Shown here piece after piece: positions 12,050 through 25,244 of a stretch of DNA of 64,000 nt; the first letter of the stretch is position 1; each line of letters begins with the position of its first letter. The notes below the pieces were generated by a model. The model saw nothing but the letters and a program-made list of their open reading frames with translations. It was not told where the DNA came from and ran no database searches. The translations under genes were made by a program, and so were the position numbers. Location of the stretch: positions 9,810,842 through 9,874,841 of the forward strand of contig NC_051090.1 of the NCBI RefSeq assembly GCF_901709675.1. The letters run 5' to 3'. This stretch comes from Syngnathus acus. Taxonomy: Eukaryota; Chordata; Actinopteri; Syngnathiformes; Syngnathidae.

Positions 12050-15000
12050 TGTCTTCTTCCTCTTTTTTTGTTGTGGCAGGATAAAAGAGCAAATCGGCGC
12101 CTGTGTTCTATAAGCCGTGGTAATGACTTTATTTATTTATTGGCTTTGTTGTCGTGGCTGCCATTTTGGTGAAATAAATAAAGTCAACACATTTGCGATT
12201 TCATCTATAATCTGCTCTCTTCCGTTTCACCTTGAAATGAAGATGAAGAAAAGGAACGCTTTCTTTCGACAGAGGACGAGTTCAAAGCTCGCCTTTGCAA
12301 ATCCAAATGTTGCAATAATAACAATTGCCATCATAATTTGCAATGTTTTCATTTCAGTTGCACATCACGTTAATGTTGCTTTTTTCACAAGCAAATGAGA
12401 AAATTTACAATAGACTGTAGTTTACATAATTTTAGAACATACATTTAAAATGTAAAGTCATTCAATAATTGTTGAAATAATTTAATTCTGCTATTTTATT
12501 TAAAAAATATTTACTTTCAAATGACAATTTATATACATTAATTTAATAGACTTGAAAAACAGTAAGATGAGTTCTTAGCATTCATTTTAGGATTTGGGTT
12601 TAATGTTTTTTCATCATAGCGCCATTTATTTTCTCACTATGTCATTTTTTACAGCCACTAAAATATTTTTACTTTTTAAAAGTTTCTTTTTTATGATTTC
12701 ACCTTAAACAATGGGTGATGTAATAATTTGCATCATGTATGGTCATCAATAATAACACCACCAACAAAAATAGGCTAATTAATTTCTAGCTAGTTTACGT
12801 CAGAAGCAACTGCACTCCGCCGTTATCTCACTTTCACTTCGACTAATCGAGTGTCCTAATTAGTTGTGAATAGCTCCATTGATTAGCGGTCTATTAGTCG
12901 ATTGACTAGGCTGAAGGTTATTTCCCGTTTTGCACCTCGCCTGTGAAAACCCTTCGATCCATTCAAGCAACATTTCTACTCTTGAGTAGCGTGATTGTTA
13001 TATTAAAAATATTACTTTTAATTGCGGACATTTTTGTAAAGCTGAAGCCCCTGATTCAAACATAAAATTTTTGTGTAAAAAAACAAACAAATGAATGCTG
13101 CATACATACTACATACATGACGGACTCCCGCCTCCCCCCTGCCCTTTGCGTGTTTTACAATCAGCAGGGCCGTAACCACAAAACAAACTAGCAGCGTCCA
13201 TGACCCCCCCCACCAATACCACCACTGCCATCACCCAGAAGACCTTTAATCTCCCCAGACAAAACGCATTGTGTAAACTCATCTGTGTCTCACCCACACA
13301 CATAATGTCCCCCCCACCCCCATTTTCAAACAGCACGGAGGGGGGGGTTAACAAAACACCCATTAGCAACTGGTACTCGATGCTAAAGAGAGATTTATGC
13401 GTTTATTTATTCAAGCGGCGGCAGTGAGATCATTAACCTCCGCCGGGTCCCCAGAGAGAGAGACCTCTCAACTCCCCCCCACCGTAAAAAAAGAGGGGCC
13501 TCCCCAGTGGGCTGGGGGACGGTGGTCTTTTAGGATCAAATGAAGCAGGTGACATGTTAGCTGTTAGGTTGAATTTATTACTGTTAGTTGACAAATACCG
13601 CAAAAGACTGATGTTTTTCTTGCCATTTTTGGCAATGCTAAGTGTCCAACATGACCCAAAGAAATGTCAATAGATTTCCTCTGTCTTTGTCTCATCTCAA
13701 GATTTTTTTTTTTTTTGTGGGTAAACTTGATGAATTCTGATGAAAGTCTCGTGTGTGTAAATGAAATTGGCTTTGGAGGCTGAATTTTCGGCTCGAGTGC
13801 CTCGACTGACAGATATGTCAAGTATGTAATTACACCTGAGATGAAGCATCCCCCCTCATGTCCAACATCCGTCCACGTGAGCCACATGGAATATTTGCGC
13901 ATATTTTTGCATGCTTTAATTCAACTTGAACGTTGACTTTCTGGACTTTCGACAGGTCTCGAGTGAATCCCGTCCATCGATAAGCGCACCCGTTTCCGCT
14001 TCCTTAATGAAAAAGTTAGCAAATGACTACTAACCATTTCCTAATGTCAGGAGGTTTAAAAAACGCTGGAATAAATTTGAGATTAATTAGATTTAAAAGA
14101 GATAGACGGTAACCTTTGTAACAAAGTAATTCCTTTGCAGTTTCACGTGTCATAACCGGATACACACAACAAGTCTCAAGAAGTCATCACCGAAATCACA
14201 CAGGAGGTTCGGCCATGTTGTTTCAAAGCAGCCATTTTGTCATTTTTAACTTGGCGGACACGTCGGACATTACAGGATGCTTGATAAAGTCTCAAGCACC
14301 CATGCTTGCTCGTCTACCATAACAGGTCTCAAAGACCCATGGCTGAAACGGGACAGGAAGTCAGCCATGTTGGTTTGAAGCGGCAGGGGCCGGGGACTTG
14401 GGAACTCAGCCAAATGAGCCCCGATCAGAATCAGGGGCCCTCGACAGATGGGCGATGCTAAATGACGATGAAAAAAAGGAGATGCGAGGACCCGTTCGGC
14501 GCTGCTGACAGCTTTAATTTCATTTGACGCACTGGTTGACTGCATTGGGGGGGGGCTGTGTTGGGGTTTGGGGAGTGGAGGAAGGGGGGTAAGCTATGGC
14601 GGCGTTCCGACCTTATCAAGCAAACACTTGAGAGCCCAACAAATCAAGGCTTTTATTGAGGGTAATAAACTTGAGCTTGCAATTGGAGATGAAGAGTTCC
14701 GATTTACGAGGGTGTGTCACATCATCGCACCTCCTCTTGCCTCCCAGATGGCGGCTTATATTAACATCTAAATATGTGCTTACAACAACTATTTACTCCG
14801 TGCATTGTGATGAGCATCGGCGTACGCTAGCCAACATTCGGCTAGCGAGTCTTGAGAATTGACTGGAACCGGAACTATTGGGACGATTTTCCCGCAACCG
14901 TCCTTAAAACTCCAGTCCTCATGTTTGCTGACCCCAAGAATTTGATAATTAGTCGTCGTTAAATCGATTAATTGTTTCACCTTGACTACGATTGCACCAA

Positions 15001-17468
15001 TCAGGGTAGCGACTGAACTTGCTGTGTGTTTTCTCCCTCAAGAAAAAAAAGTCAGTGAAGAGAAGACGACGGCTTTGGGGCGACGCCACCTGTTGGCCGA
15101 CAAAGAGCCCTTTCAATCGAGACGAGTGGTCTCCCGCCTCTTCAGAATGCCGCGACTCTTCCAATTGAGCTGTTGTTGCTGTTGGCCGCCGCCGCGCCGA
15201 GCGAGGTTATCACAGCGCCGAGGAGAAATTGCCTGGGCTCTGCGGCGGCCCTGATTGCGCTATCGGAGGCGTCAGGGAGGCACTTCATAAAAGCGAGGGC
15301 ACTTGGGGGGTGGGGGCCAACGAGGGGTACCGGGTTGCTCGAGGCGGTCGGTGGCTGTCGTCGGTGCCCCCCCCCGCCCCTTGATAAATCACAGCACGCT
15401 GGCAGCCGGGCAGCGCCGCCGCGGTTCAGGTTCTACTTGGCAAGCTGCCCTCTCTCTCTCTGAGTGGGGGGGTATTGGGGGGTTACCAACATCGCCGCCG
15501 GTGCGGTGGTCGATCCCCGCATTCGTTTTTTGTTTATCCTCGACCCGGCATGCCCTCGCCAAGCCATATTGCTCCCAAGTGGAGCCAAGCAATTCTGAAT
15601 GTGCCCCAACTTCATTTATGAAATTACAAAACTGTTTGGCTGTGACATACACTCACATTCTGTGTGTAGCGCTTTGTTCGCTCTGCCAAGGCCAGATGTA
15701 CTCTTCTGATTGCAGTTTGTTAGTTAGTTTTGAGGACTTTGCTTCAGAACAAACAAACAAACAAATAAACAAACACTTGGGTTTCATATTTAGCAGTTCC
15801 ATTTCGTGGCTAAGTGGGGCAGTCACCCACTTGATCCATCAGAGGGCGCTGCTGTGTTGATTGGTTGCTTCGTACGACACTTCACCGCCACCTACAGTAC
15901 TGGAGTAGAACGTTGCTTCGGACGTGAGGAATCGTCCAAGTCTGTTTTGTCGGCACATGGATTCTCAATGTCGGAAATTATTTTTGAACCAAACACCAAT
16001 TGAATTTAACCTCCAACCTTCATTTTTTTAAGGTTGTGCTTTCCAAGGATACAGCTTTGGTCCTTCTCTGTCATCTGAAAATGTGCAAATTGGAATTTTG
16101 TCCATTTGTGACATCCTGCTTGGCCGTGTTTGACAAAGCGGCAGCTCTGCTGTGCCACTTTTGCAGGACCTCTGCATGAAAGTGTCTCTGCTGTGGCTTC
16201 CAGGGGCTTGCCAGCTGATGATTCCAGGCCGCTCCGCTGATCCTGGGCGATTCCTCGGCGTCTGTGTGAACTGGCGGCTTTGATCAACTTCGGGGGCCTC
16301 AAGGTCACGGCACAATGCAATTCTGAGGTGGAAATCCCAGGGTGTTATCGGCGTGACCTTCACGGCTGCTGATAAGTTTGTGATGCTACAATTGCGAGCA
16401 TCCTTCCTGTCTGCAGCCGCTGTTTGTTGGGATTGTTCGAAACGTGCCTGTTTGTGTCCTTTGATGGGTTTGTGTATTTTTTTAACTATTTCAGGAAGAT
16501 GGAAAACTATGTCCTTCAGACTTTGTACGAGTAAAGTTGGGGCAAAATGGTTGCCAAATATTTATTGGTTATCCTACAGAAGTATCATGCAGTCAGTCAT
16601 ATTGAGAAAAGAAGAGTTTCACATCTACTGTGAGCAACTTGGTCAACATCTGTCATAGTTGTTTTATGTTTTCTGACTCTAAGGATTGTTCTATTGTCTA
16701 CCTACATACATGTTTTGCTCACAAGTCGAATCAACAGCCGAACCACTGCTTGTATGTTAAAGCAAATCGGATGACTCGTATCTCAAGGCACCACCCTCTT
16801 GCAATATGATGATTTCCTGCCAGCTATGAATGATAATGGCCATTTTGAGCCAGTCAAAAAACAACAAACACAATGACTGGAAATAATCCACAAAGTGAGT
16901 AAAGTTGCTTGTTACGGTTTTGGCTCAACTTGTTTGAATGCGCAGGTAATTGATGAGCCTCTTAAAAAGTCATCCTGGCATCTGATGCTGGACGAGGCTG
17001 ATGGCCGTCACCCTGTGTGTGTGGGGGCGGGGCTATTGTGGGCCAGCTTTATGATGGCTTTTCCGGAACGCCCCGAGAACGGGCCTGCGCGGGCGATACG
17101 TGCCCTGGGCCCATTTTTCTCCTTCCTTTTTTTTTTTTTTGCTTTTGTATCATTAGCGGCGGCAAGGCGTCGTGAATCACCGGGAGAAAGAGCGACACCC
17201 TCCCTCCGCCCTCTCGCTGGGGGTGAGGGGGGAAAGGGGGGGTTAGCTAAACGGCGTGACGATGTGGCTAAGAAAGGGGGGGGGGCGGCATAGGGCCGGA
17301 TCGACTCGGCGAGGGAACGGCTGCCAACCCCGGCGTGATGGATGGGCTCATTTCGCGGCCGGCAGCGAGTCTGGGCGAAGCATCCGTGTCATTTGTAATG
17401 TCAGCCAACAAAATGTAATCAAACATTCCAGCGGTTTAATCACACAGGGCTGCTGGAGAGATGATTGT

Positions 17469-17519
17469 AGTGTCAATATAATGCCGTTTCATTATCTGTT
17501 TGTGTTTTATATTGACACT
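17469..17519. other. perfect 13-bp inverted repeat, hairpin-forming
   Basis: Arms AGTGTCAATATAA (17,469-17,481) and TTATATTGACACT (17,507-17,519) are exact reverse complements around a 25-base loop. A few wobble or Watson-Crick pairs extend the stem on both sides. Size and loop are compatible with a short pre-miRNA-like hairpin or a structured regulatory element. I do not recognise it as a known microRNA. Confidence 0.4.
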
Positions 17520-19260
17520 GTCAGATAAACAGTGTGGAAAATTAAGATTAAAAATATGGTAATTTCATTTCAATCAAGCCGGGGCCTACAGTCGCTCGGC
17601 CCCATTATGCGATTGATTACTTCTGAATTAAATTTGGGGCTGAATGTAAAGTTTAATCTTCTTTCTTCGCCGTCGCCATTCAGCTCCCCAAAGGCCTCTT
17701 AGTAAGTAAGTACCCATTGCATTTGATCTTTAATGAAAAGTAATGGCCCAAATGAATTGTATAAATCAGCTGTCACCGTCGCGCCTCCTTGACATTCTGC
17801 TCGGCGCCCCCCCCAAACCCTCACCCTCACCACTCCTTTCATTTTTAATCCAACGTTTACACGCATGCTATCACGACACAAATGCGGCTATTTATTTGAT
17901 GTCTTGTGAACGAGTGTGTATGTGTGTGGGGGGGGCTTTTGGTTTTCGGATCAAATTAGAAGTGATTTTTTTTGTCACTGGCCGCTTACTGACTGACTTG
18001 GTCAATATCACTTGAGTGAAGATTTGGCATCCAGTGGCATGGTAGCCAAATTCTTTTGGGGGGGGGGCTCTTCCTGAGATCAATATTCATGATTTTATCC
18101 AATTGCGCTTTTAGTCAGGGAGAATACTTACATTTGAAATTTGAGAGCTCCAAATCAGAATCTAAAGGCATGTAAAAGTCTCCAAGAAAAAAAGCAAAGA
18201 AGAAGGAGGCATCTCTTTTTTTGAGAGTCTCATTCAGTGCCATTTGTCGTCCTTTTGTCGTCCTAATTATGTGCCCGAGTAGGATAACACAAGTTCTCCA
18301 CTCGGCCATTATGTCGCCGCACAAAAAAGAGGGGGGGAAAGAAAGCGGCACGCACACAAGAAAGCTGATCACTTTGGAATTAGCAAACATGATACCGACG
18401 AGGAAGAAGAAGAAGAAGAGGAGGAGGCAGGCGAAGAAAAAAAATCATTAATACCGTCAGGGATTAGAGGCGGTGATTAAAGGGGAGCTTCCACCGTATG
18501 CAAATGAGCGATAGGAATTTATCAGCAGCAGGCCGAGCTGTCTTAGCACGTGTGCGTTTTGCCTGATTACATACTGCTTCTTCAACTTGCTGCCTTTTTC
18601 TCAACAGGCATGTTGGGAGGCAGCCGGGAGGGCTTCCGTGCTTTTATTAGCTCCTTCTTCGTTGTTTCCTAGGGGGCCGGCGGCAAAACAATTCTTTGGT
18701 GTTGCTGGTTTCAAGTGGGGATGGATTTGAATGAGTTTTACATGAAAAGTTTTATAGAAAGCTTTGTTTTGTTTTTTGTTTTTATTTATTTTTGTAATGA
18801 AAAAAATAACCCTCAGGTTTACAGGAAGTGCATATTTCAATCAGTTTTAGTTTTTAAATTAAATTTAGGGTGGGTTATTTGTGGTGACTTTTTTTTTACT
18901 TCATTTTTTACAAATATTTTATTTAGATTTGTTCAAATAATTTCATTTTTCAAATTTGTCAAATAAATGAAATTAAATTAAATTTCAGGTTTTTAAACAT
19001 TGGGAAATGTAGTCATTTTTTTCCTACAAATGTTTTAATTTATTGTTTAAATCAATTAATATCGATAAACAATATAATTCGAGTTTTTAGGGAATGAGAA
19101 TTAGTCAGGCAATTTTGTAAAAAAACATTGAATTACATATTTTTCAAACCTAAAGCCGCAACAGGTAAAAAAAACAATGGCTCAAGAGAGCATGAGAGCG
19201 ACAGTTGGGAGGAGCGGAGGTGGTGGTAAGGGTCTTTGTTGTTCTTTGATGAGGAGGTGA

Positions 19261-19275
19261 CCCCCCCCCCCCCCC
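19261..19275. repeat. poly-C tract
   Basis: Fifteen consecutive cytosines in non-coding DNA. Confidence 0.8.
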
Positions 19276-21940
19276 TTTGTGTTAACAAAGAACACAAGAA
19301 TGAAAGTGAGAGCCCCGATAAAGCCTCTTTCCCTCCTCCTCGTCCTGGGGGAGCACTTTGAATGTATGCTTAGCGTCTGCTAACATGCTAACATGCTAAA
19401 TACAGGAGGGGGTGGGCTGGCTGCAGTCATGACAAGAAGTTCCCACATGCGCGCAAACATGCTTGACACGTGCCTGACATGTAAAGTGCATGCATGTGCT
19501 AGATGAAGACGTCACAGCACGTGCACAATTCTTTTATTTGCAATACGTTTGTTTTAAGCATATATTGGCTTATTTGTGTCCAGACTAGTAAAAAACACGT
19601 CATAAAGAATAGTATATTTTATATTGTTGGCCATTTCATTAGGTACACCTGTGCCATGTAATGAAAATAGAAACCTCAAAAAACTCATGACATGATGCTA
19701 ACCTTGATTGAGTTCATTTTAGTCTTGTGTTTATTATTGCAATTACGGCATAAAATCTTAATGCGTTGTTTGCATTGACCACATTACACAGACTATAATG
19801 TTTAATTCAATTACAATCCCATGGTTAATACTGGTAATACTTCCAAGTAAAATCAAACCTGCATAACTGTATTATCTCTTTTCCTCTCTCAGAACAAGAT
19901 TCATATACTTAATTTTATTTCATGACACTTTTTGATGTCTCCATAAAGGGCCTGCATTTAATTCAACAGTTACGTCCTTTAATATGTTTATAATACTTTT
20001 TCAAGCATGTACCCAGACAGTCCATACTACTATAAAGAGCACGCGCAGTCCGGGGGGGACGCACCACATGGCCATTAGTGATCCCAAGCGCCGATTGAAT
20101 GGAGCGCATTGTGCTAAAGAAGGCATGTAATTGAAATATCCACAGAGAGATAACATTGACTCGAAACGATAACAAAAAAGAAGAAGAGCCAGCAGTCGGT
20201 TGCCTTGAACAGTCTCCCGGGGAGGAGAGAGGGGGGTGGGGGGCTCCTGAATAGACGAGCCGGAGAAGCATGATGAAAAGATCTATTGTTGCTCGCCGAG
20301 GCGACCTATCTCTCAAGGACATCTAATTAATAGACAACAGCTGAGGCCAACGTTCATATTCGTCTCCAACATCAACAGACGCGACCTGGTTTGTTTACCA
20401 AAAGTTTTGTTTTTCTTTGAGGGGGCATTGCCTGGTTAGGATTCACCTCTCGGTTTCCTGCCCCGCCCCTTTGCTTGAGACAGCCGGTAAGTTCCCGGCC
20501 TGCCTGAATGTCTCCCAGCGGGGTCTCGTTTGGGAAAGGTTCTGTCCAGGTCTTGGCGGTCCAGTGATGTACAAGTTTTAATCTGAGACAAGAATAAAAG
20601 TCGTACACTAGCGTGAAGTCAAGAGCTGAGTACAAATGACAGAAGTCGACCCCAAGTCAAGAGTTGAAAGCAGAAATTTGAAGTTTAGGACAAGTCAAGT
20701 GTTAACAACAAAAGACTAAGCACTAAGAACCAAAGTTGCTTTTTTTATTACGACTTTTCTTGAAAAAAACACGACCTAGTTTAGCACCTTATGAATTTTT
20801 TCAAACAGGTACAACTTTATTGTCGAGATATGACCTGACCCCCAGCCGGACTTTAATCTCCAGTATCTTTCTGTACTTAATTTTGTTGTTAATATCCCTT
20901 CATAGAGATTCCTTGCGATCGATGCGGTGGGTCAACATATTGACGACCAAATGCAATGATAGCCACATTTAGCGACTGATGCGCCAAGTGGGAGAATGCC
21001 AAATCGATGGCGACGTTTGAACATGTCACATCTGCGCTCCCCCTTGTCTTCATCTGCCCGTCTCTCCGTGGGCGCCCTTCACCCCCGAAACACGGGCCGC
21101 CGCCCCTTCCTCCTAACGAGCCACAAATTGGTGATGTCCTCAGGTTCAGTCTTTGGATTCCCAGCATCGCCTTGGGAGTCGTTTTGCCTAGCCGTTTTTT
21201 GGAATCAATGAAGGGGCGCAGAAGTGTGGGGGGGGGGGGGCGTTCGCTGGTGGTGCATTGGTGTGTTGTGTAGCAGAAAATGGCAGTGGAGTTAATGACC
21301 GCGCGGGTCCCACAGGGGCAGTCCATATTAAAGCTATTTGAGCGCTGACAGCACTCAGCATATGACCCCGCTGATGAATAACTAAACGGCGCTCTACCAT
21401 GAATAACAATAAGTGTCAGTCAAATGCAAACAAACGCTCGCCCAACTTTGTTGGCGCGTTACGCAAATGTCAATTGAATGAGCGCTGTTTAACAAATTAT
21501 TTGCGCTTCATGTAATTTGCTTCGCAAGTACATGTGGAGGTATGTATTTATAAAAATACATGATAAAAATCAAGTAGGTTTCAAGAGGCATTACTGATAT
21601 AAATGAATTACAAGTGGTGAATTAAAATAAATTATGATAATGATTTTGTTTTAAAACCCATTTTAGCCAAAAACTGTGGATAAATCAAAGAGAAAAAAAC
21701 GTGTTGCTTAAAATGCTCTCTAAACTTCGTTCTTGTTGTATTTAATTTAACTGTAGTATATCTTTGAAATTGATTTGAGACACTTTGAGAAAAATTATCA
21801 AAAGGAAAATTTTAGCCCTATGAATGGGAATTTTGCAAAAAAATTGCAATTAGTATCATTTATTTTATTTGTATTTATTCATATATCTTGTCGGAAAAAG
21901 AAAACAGAAAAAGTTTCATATTAGGTCAAAGTTTGCAAGT

Positions 21941-21961
21941 TATCTATCTATCTATCTATCT
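21941..21961. repeat. TATC tetranucleotide repeat
   Basis: Five uninterrupted TATC units. Confidence 0.85.
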
Positions 21962-22020
21962 ACCACGCAACTGATTATATTCAAATAATAATAATGGTAT
22001 TTAATAAGAACAGGGTTTTT

Positions 22021-22081
22021 AAAACAAACAAACAAAACAAACAAAAAACAAACAAACAAACAAACAAACAAACAAACAAAC
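22021..22081. repeat. CAAA tetranucleotide repeat
   Basis: About 60 bases of CAAA units with two early interruptions, inside an AT-rich segment. Confidence 0.85.
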
Positions 22082-23801
22082 AGGATACTCAAATGTTATG
22101 TGCTAAAATTTCTTAATCCGCTGTATTGTTTTTCAAATAAAATAAATACGTGGTATCAATTCGGATAAAAAAGGCCAACCTTGCCGTGATGCATCGGTGA
22201 CATGGGTCCACTAAAGTGCAAGATCAACGACCTTAACTTGTGCTATCGACATATAGCAAGTCAACAAGGATTGTTTCGTTTTTTTTCTTTTCATCACAAA
22301 ATACTCCCGCAGCAAAAGCAGTCCGATGATGTCGGCTGAACGTCGGGAGGAGGCGGGGAAAAATTCTCAGCGGGGTGACAAGGCCACGTGCAGGGTGTGC
22401 GTCGCCGCAGCAGATTAAAGGTCGGCAAAAGGCCCAAAGTGTCGCCCTGAATGAGAGCAATCATGGCCCGGACGTGGCCTTGTCTTTACGACGGCGACAA
22501 CTCTCCGGAGACCAATCGCCTTTTTTTCCCCCGGGATGTGACAAGAGGGAGGATCTATGGAGTGTTTACGACACTCGCCATTAAACAAACTTTGCCCTTT
22601 TGTTGTCGTTTTTACGAGGTCGACGCTTCCCGCTCCTCTGACAAACGATTGAAAGAGAATTAGAAAAGGCCCCGCGACATTGCCCTGAGGTACGCCCCTG
22701 ACGCTTTATTATGACGCGCATTAAAGAAAAAAACATTCATCTGTATCCACAATAAAATAAGTTTTACTAACATAATATCTTTAAAGCACTTTTTGGAAAT
22801 GTTTTAATTGTACTACGAGGTGATTGAACTAAAGAAGAGCACAAAATCACGTAAAACTACTACTACCAGGTGACGACACCTGCCCGACTCGCCATTGTTG
22901 TTAGCGGTGCGACACTGCTACAGTGTGGTGTTCTAGAGTTACTGCTGTAACGAACAAAGCCCAGTGATGTTTCGTAAACGGCACTGCTGTTATTGCTCTA
23001 AAAAGACAGACGCGTTCTTTCGTCTCAACATAACTTCCTGTTTTACGGCATGTGGAATTTCAGACGACGTCCCAAATTTTTCCCCGTTTCCATCACGTTG
23101 TATGAAATTGTTGACGGGGCAAAAAAAAAAAAAGGAATTGTCAGGACGCTGCATGGGGAAAAACTCCAATGGGCTGATGAATGGCCCGAAGCCTCGAGAA
23201 TTACAAAGTGCTCTCCGACACCCTCGACTTTCCCCTCCCACGGCTCGCTCGTTTTTTTTCCCCCCAATGCGTGTCGGAATCTTCTTAAAGTGCTCTCTTA
23301 ATCTGATCTGCTCAATGCGAGAGGGTGAAAGGATTTCCGGGGCTAAGAAAGCATTCATTCCCGTTTTCTCCCCGTGTTGCGCTTTGCATTTTCCGACTTG
23401 CTGGCTCAGGAATAACACAAACTTGCTGTTTTGGTTATTTTACCTCATATTTTATTGGCGTTCGTGCAGGTTCACGTTTGGTAGCAATCGGACAGGCTCG
23501 TGGAAAGGACCAAAATGGGCCTAAAAGGGCCAATTCCAACCAAAATGGCCGACTCTCTGCGTCATTTCAGCAATGGCTTCCTGAGACTTCCTAGTGTGTC
23601 GACTCATGGCATGTGCCTGACAAATTTCATACTGCGATGCAATGAAGAAACAATCCCACTGATTTTGAATCCAGTCTGACAGAAGATCAATTCTCAAATC
23701 AGTCTTCGTCTTGCCCGTCACAACTTTCTATTGATCTTTTCCAAGCCTTCAGGCATTGTAGGTCAATGTCAGAGCTGCTTTTCTTTAAAGAAACTGAGTC
23801 T

Positions 23802-24160
23802 GAGTTATGTTTGGTACTGAAAGCCAACAATGTTATGCTAGTAAATGTCAAAATGTAGATGGCGTGTCAAGAAATAAAAACAAAAGGCTACCTGGTGGGT
23901 GAAAGGTGAATTATTTGCCAATGTGTGTTCCTATTGGGAGAAAATGAGTCATGTTTAGTGATGGATGCTAACAATGCTAAGCTATGTGTCACAAGAAACA
24001 AAAACAAAAGGCTAGCAGGAAGATAAACACGTTCTTTGCCAACAATTGTTCCCGTTCAGAGGAATTGAGTCATGTTTGGTGCTGGAAGCTAACGGCGCTA
24101 AGCTATGTGTCACGAAAAACAAACACAAACAAAGGCTAAGGAGGCTAAATAAGCGATAAA
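23802..24160. repeat. three-copy tandem repeat, unit about 121 bp
   Basis: Units begin at 23,802, 23,946 and 24,067 with GAGTYATGTTTRGT. Each goes on with a GCTAAC-like block, then TGTGTCA(C/A), an A-rich AACAAAAACAAAAGGCTA block, and a TTTGCCAA block that is clear in the first two units only. The first unit is about 23 bases longer than the second, and the third is incomplete. No open frame runs through the array, so it looks like a local non-coding duplication. Confidence 0.65.
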
Positions 24161-25046
24161 TAAGGTAGTCCTTTCCTCATTGTCCCTCAGCTCGGCATTG
24201 TAAAGCGACGACGGCGTCGGGGCGTTGCGATTGTACCGCTTTCTCTTTTGTCCCGTCTGATTTACAGCGCCGTCCCGGCTTGGTAATAAGAGTTTGTCTT
24301 GAGAGCTTGTGGAGTAATGCGGGCGGGCCTTTTGTTTGCCGGCTTGATGGCGCCAAAGCCTGCGAGCTGTCATAATGATAATAATAATAAAAAGGAAAAA
24401 GCCGCTGTGAACGAGAGCCAATCAGCAGCGGCGTGAAACAGATTGAGTTCAGCGCGCCCGCCTGCTGTTGTGCTTCTTCTTCTTCTTCTTTTGCGGGGCC
24501 ACGCATTAATGGGAATCTAAATATTGCGGCATTACCAGCGGATGATAATGTAAATTCAAGTTAATATTGCCACAATGCGTATGTGACAGCTCGCCATAAT
24601 GCGCTCTGGCGGGATTAGTCATTCATTAAACAGGTTTGCCATGCAAAGCCACTGTCAGATTTTTGTCAGGCGCAAAAACAAGAAGCTGAGGCAGCCGCTC
24701 GCTTCTTCTCTCTTACAATTACAATCTGCTGGGCTGATTAGGCGAGGAAGAGCGCTTTAATCTGACTTCCTCTTCCTCGGCGCTGGCCGATAATGGAGGC
24801 GGACAAAAGCTGCCATCAAAGTGCCACGTTTGCTTGGCGTCGTGGGGAGAAAGAAATCGCACATCATGGCGGAAAGAGAATAACGGCTATGAATAACTCG
24901 GCAATGAGGAGTTCATTTGCTCTTCTACGCTTTTGTGGCCGAGGTGTGCGCAGCTTTGTCTCGGTTCTACGCAAACGCTATTCAAGTCTAATGAGATCCA
25001 AGCCGCAGCTCCGCACTTTACAAAAGCCAAAAGCGTTACACAAGAC

Positions 25047-25244
25047 GGGGTTAGGGTTCGAGATGAGGTTTATAGACAGGGTTCGGGTTTCAAGACAGTT
25101 CAAGGTAAGGCTTATAGGTAGGGTTGGGCTTACAAGACAGGGTTAAAGTTTCAAAGTAGGGTTTCACGCCAGGGTTAGAACTTTGTTAAGAAATACAAGT
25201 CAGAGTTGAGGTTTCAAATTAGTCTGGTTTAGGGTTTCAAGTGG
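25047..25244 (+). repeat. degenerate GGGTTAGGGTTTCAAGACAG-like repeat
   Basis: About ten imperfect units combining GGGTT(A/C)GGG and TTTCAAGACAG run through the segment. Some resemble telomere-type TTAGGG hexamers, but spacing and sequence are too irregular for an interstitial telomeric array. It probably shares an origin with the patches at 4.6 and 26.1 kb. Confidence 0.5.

Larger units (their letters stand above)
1..12400. other. gene-free stretch, left block
   Basis: No exon with recognisable protein similarity, convincing splice signals and sustained frame was found on either strand. Open frames here are under 140 codons, overlap each other on both strands and have no family signature, so I treat them as chance. 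The block holds poly-A, poly-G, CA and TCC simple repeats and a degenerate GGTTTCAA-type repeat near 4.6 kb. Balanced-composition segments rich in ATTA/TAAT (for example 4,250-4,470 and 8,700-9,250) look like vertebrate conserved non-coding DNA, but that is only an impression. Confidence 0.55.
12401..23800. other. gene-free stretch, second block
   Basis: No gene recognised. AT-rich segments lie at about 12,400-13,080, 18,720-19,140 and 21,480-22,150. More balanced DNA lies between them, including a hairpin-forming segment at 17,469-17,519. Simple repeats are poly-C at 19,261, TATC at 21,941 and a long CAAA tract at 22,021. The 186-codon open frame at 22,964-23,524 has no family features and is interrupted in composition by poly-A and poly-T runs, so it is not called. 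Confidence 0.55.

Noticed and set aside
31-19650. Shared TTCATTAGGTACAC at 32 and 19,637 as ends of one transposon
   Set aside because: Same orientation, different flanks and 19.6 kb apart. A dispersed repeat word is possible, but terminal inverted repeats are not seen.
22964-23524. 186-codon open frame on the plus strand
   Set aside because: No family features, a poly-Lys stretch from a poly-A tract, and a long overlapping open frame on the other strand.
25047-25244. Interstitial telomeric repeat
   Set aside because: GGGTTAGGG words occur, but the array is not made of regular TTAGGG hexamers.
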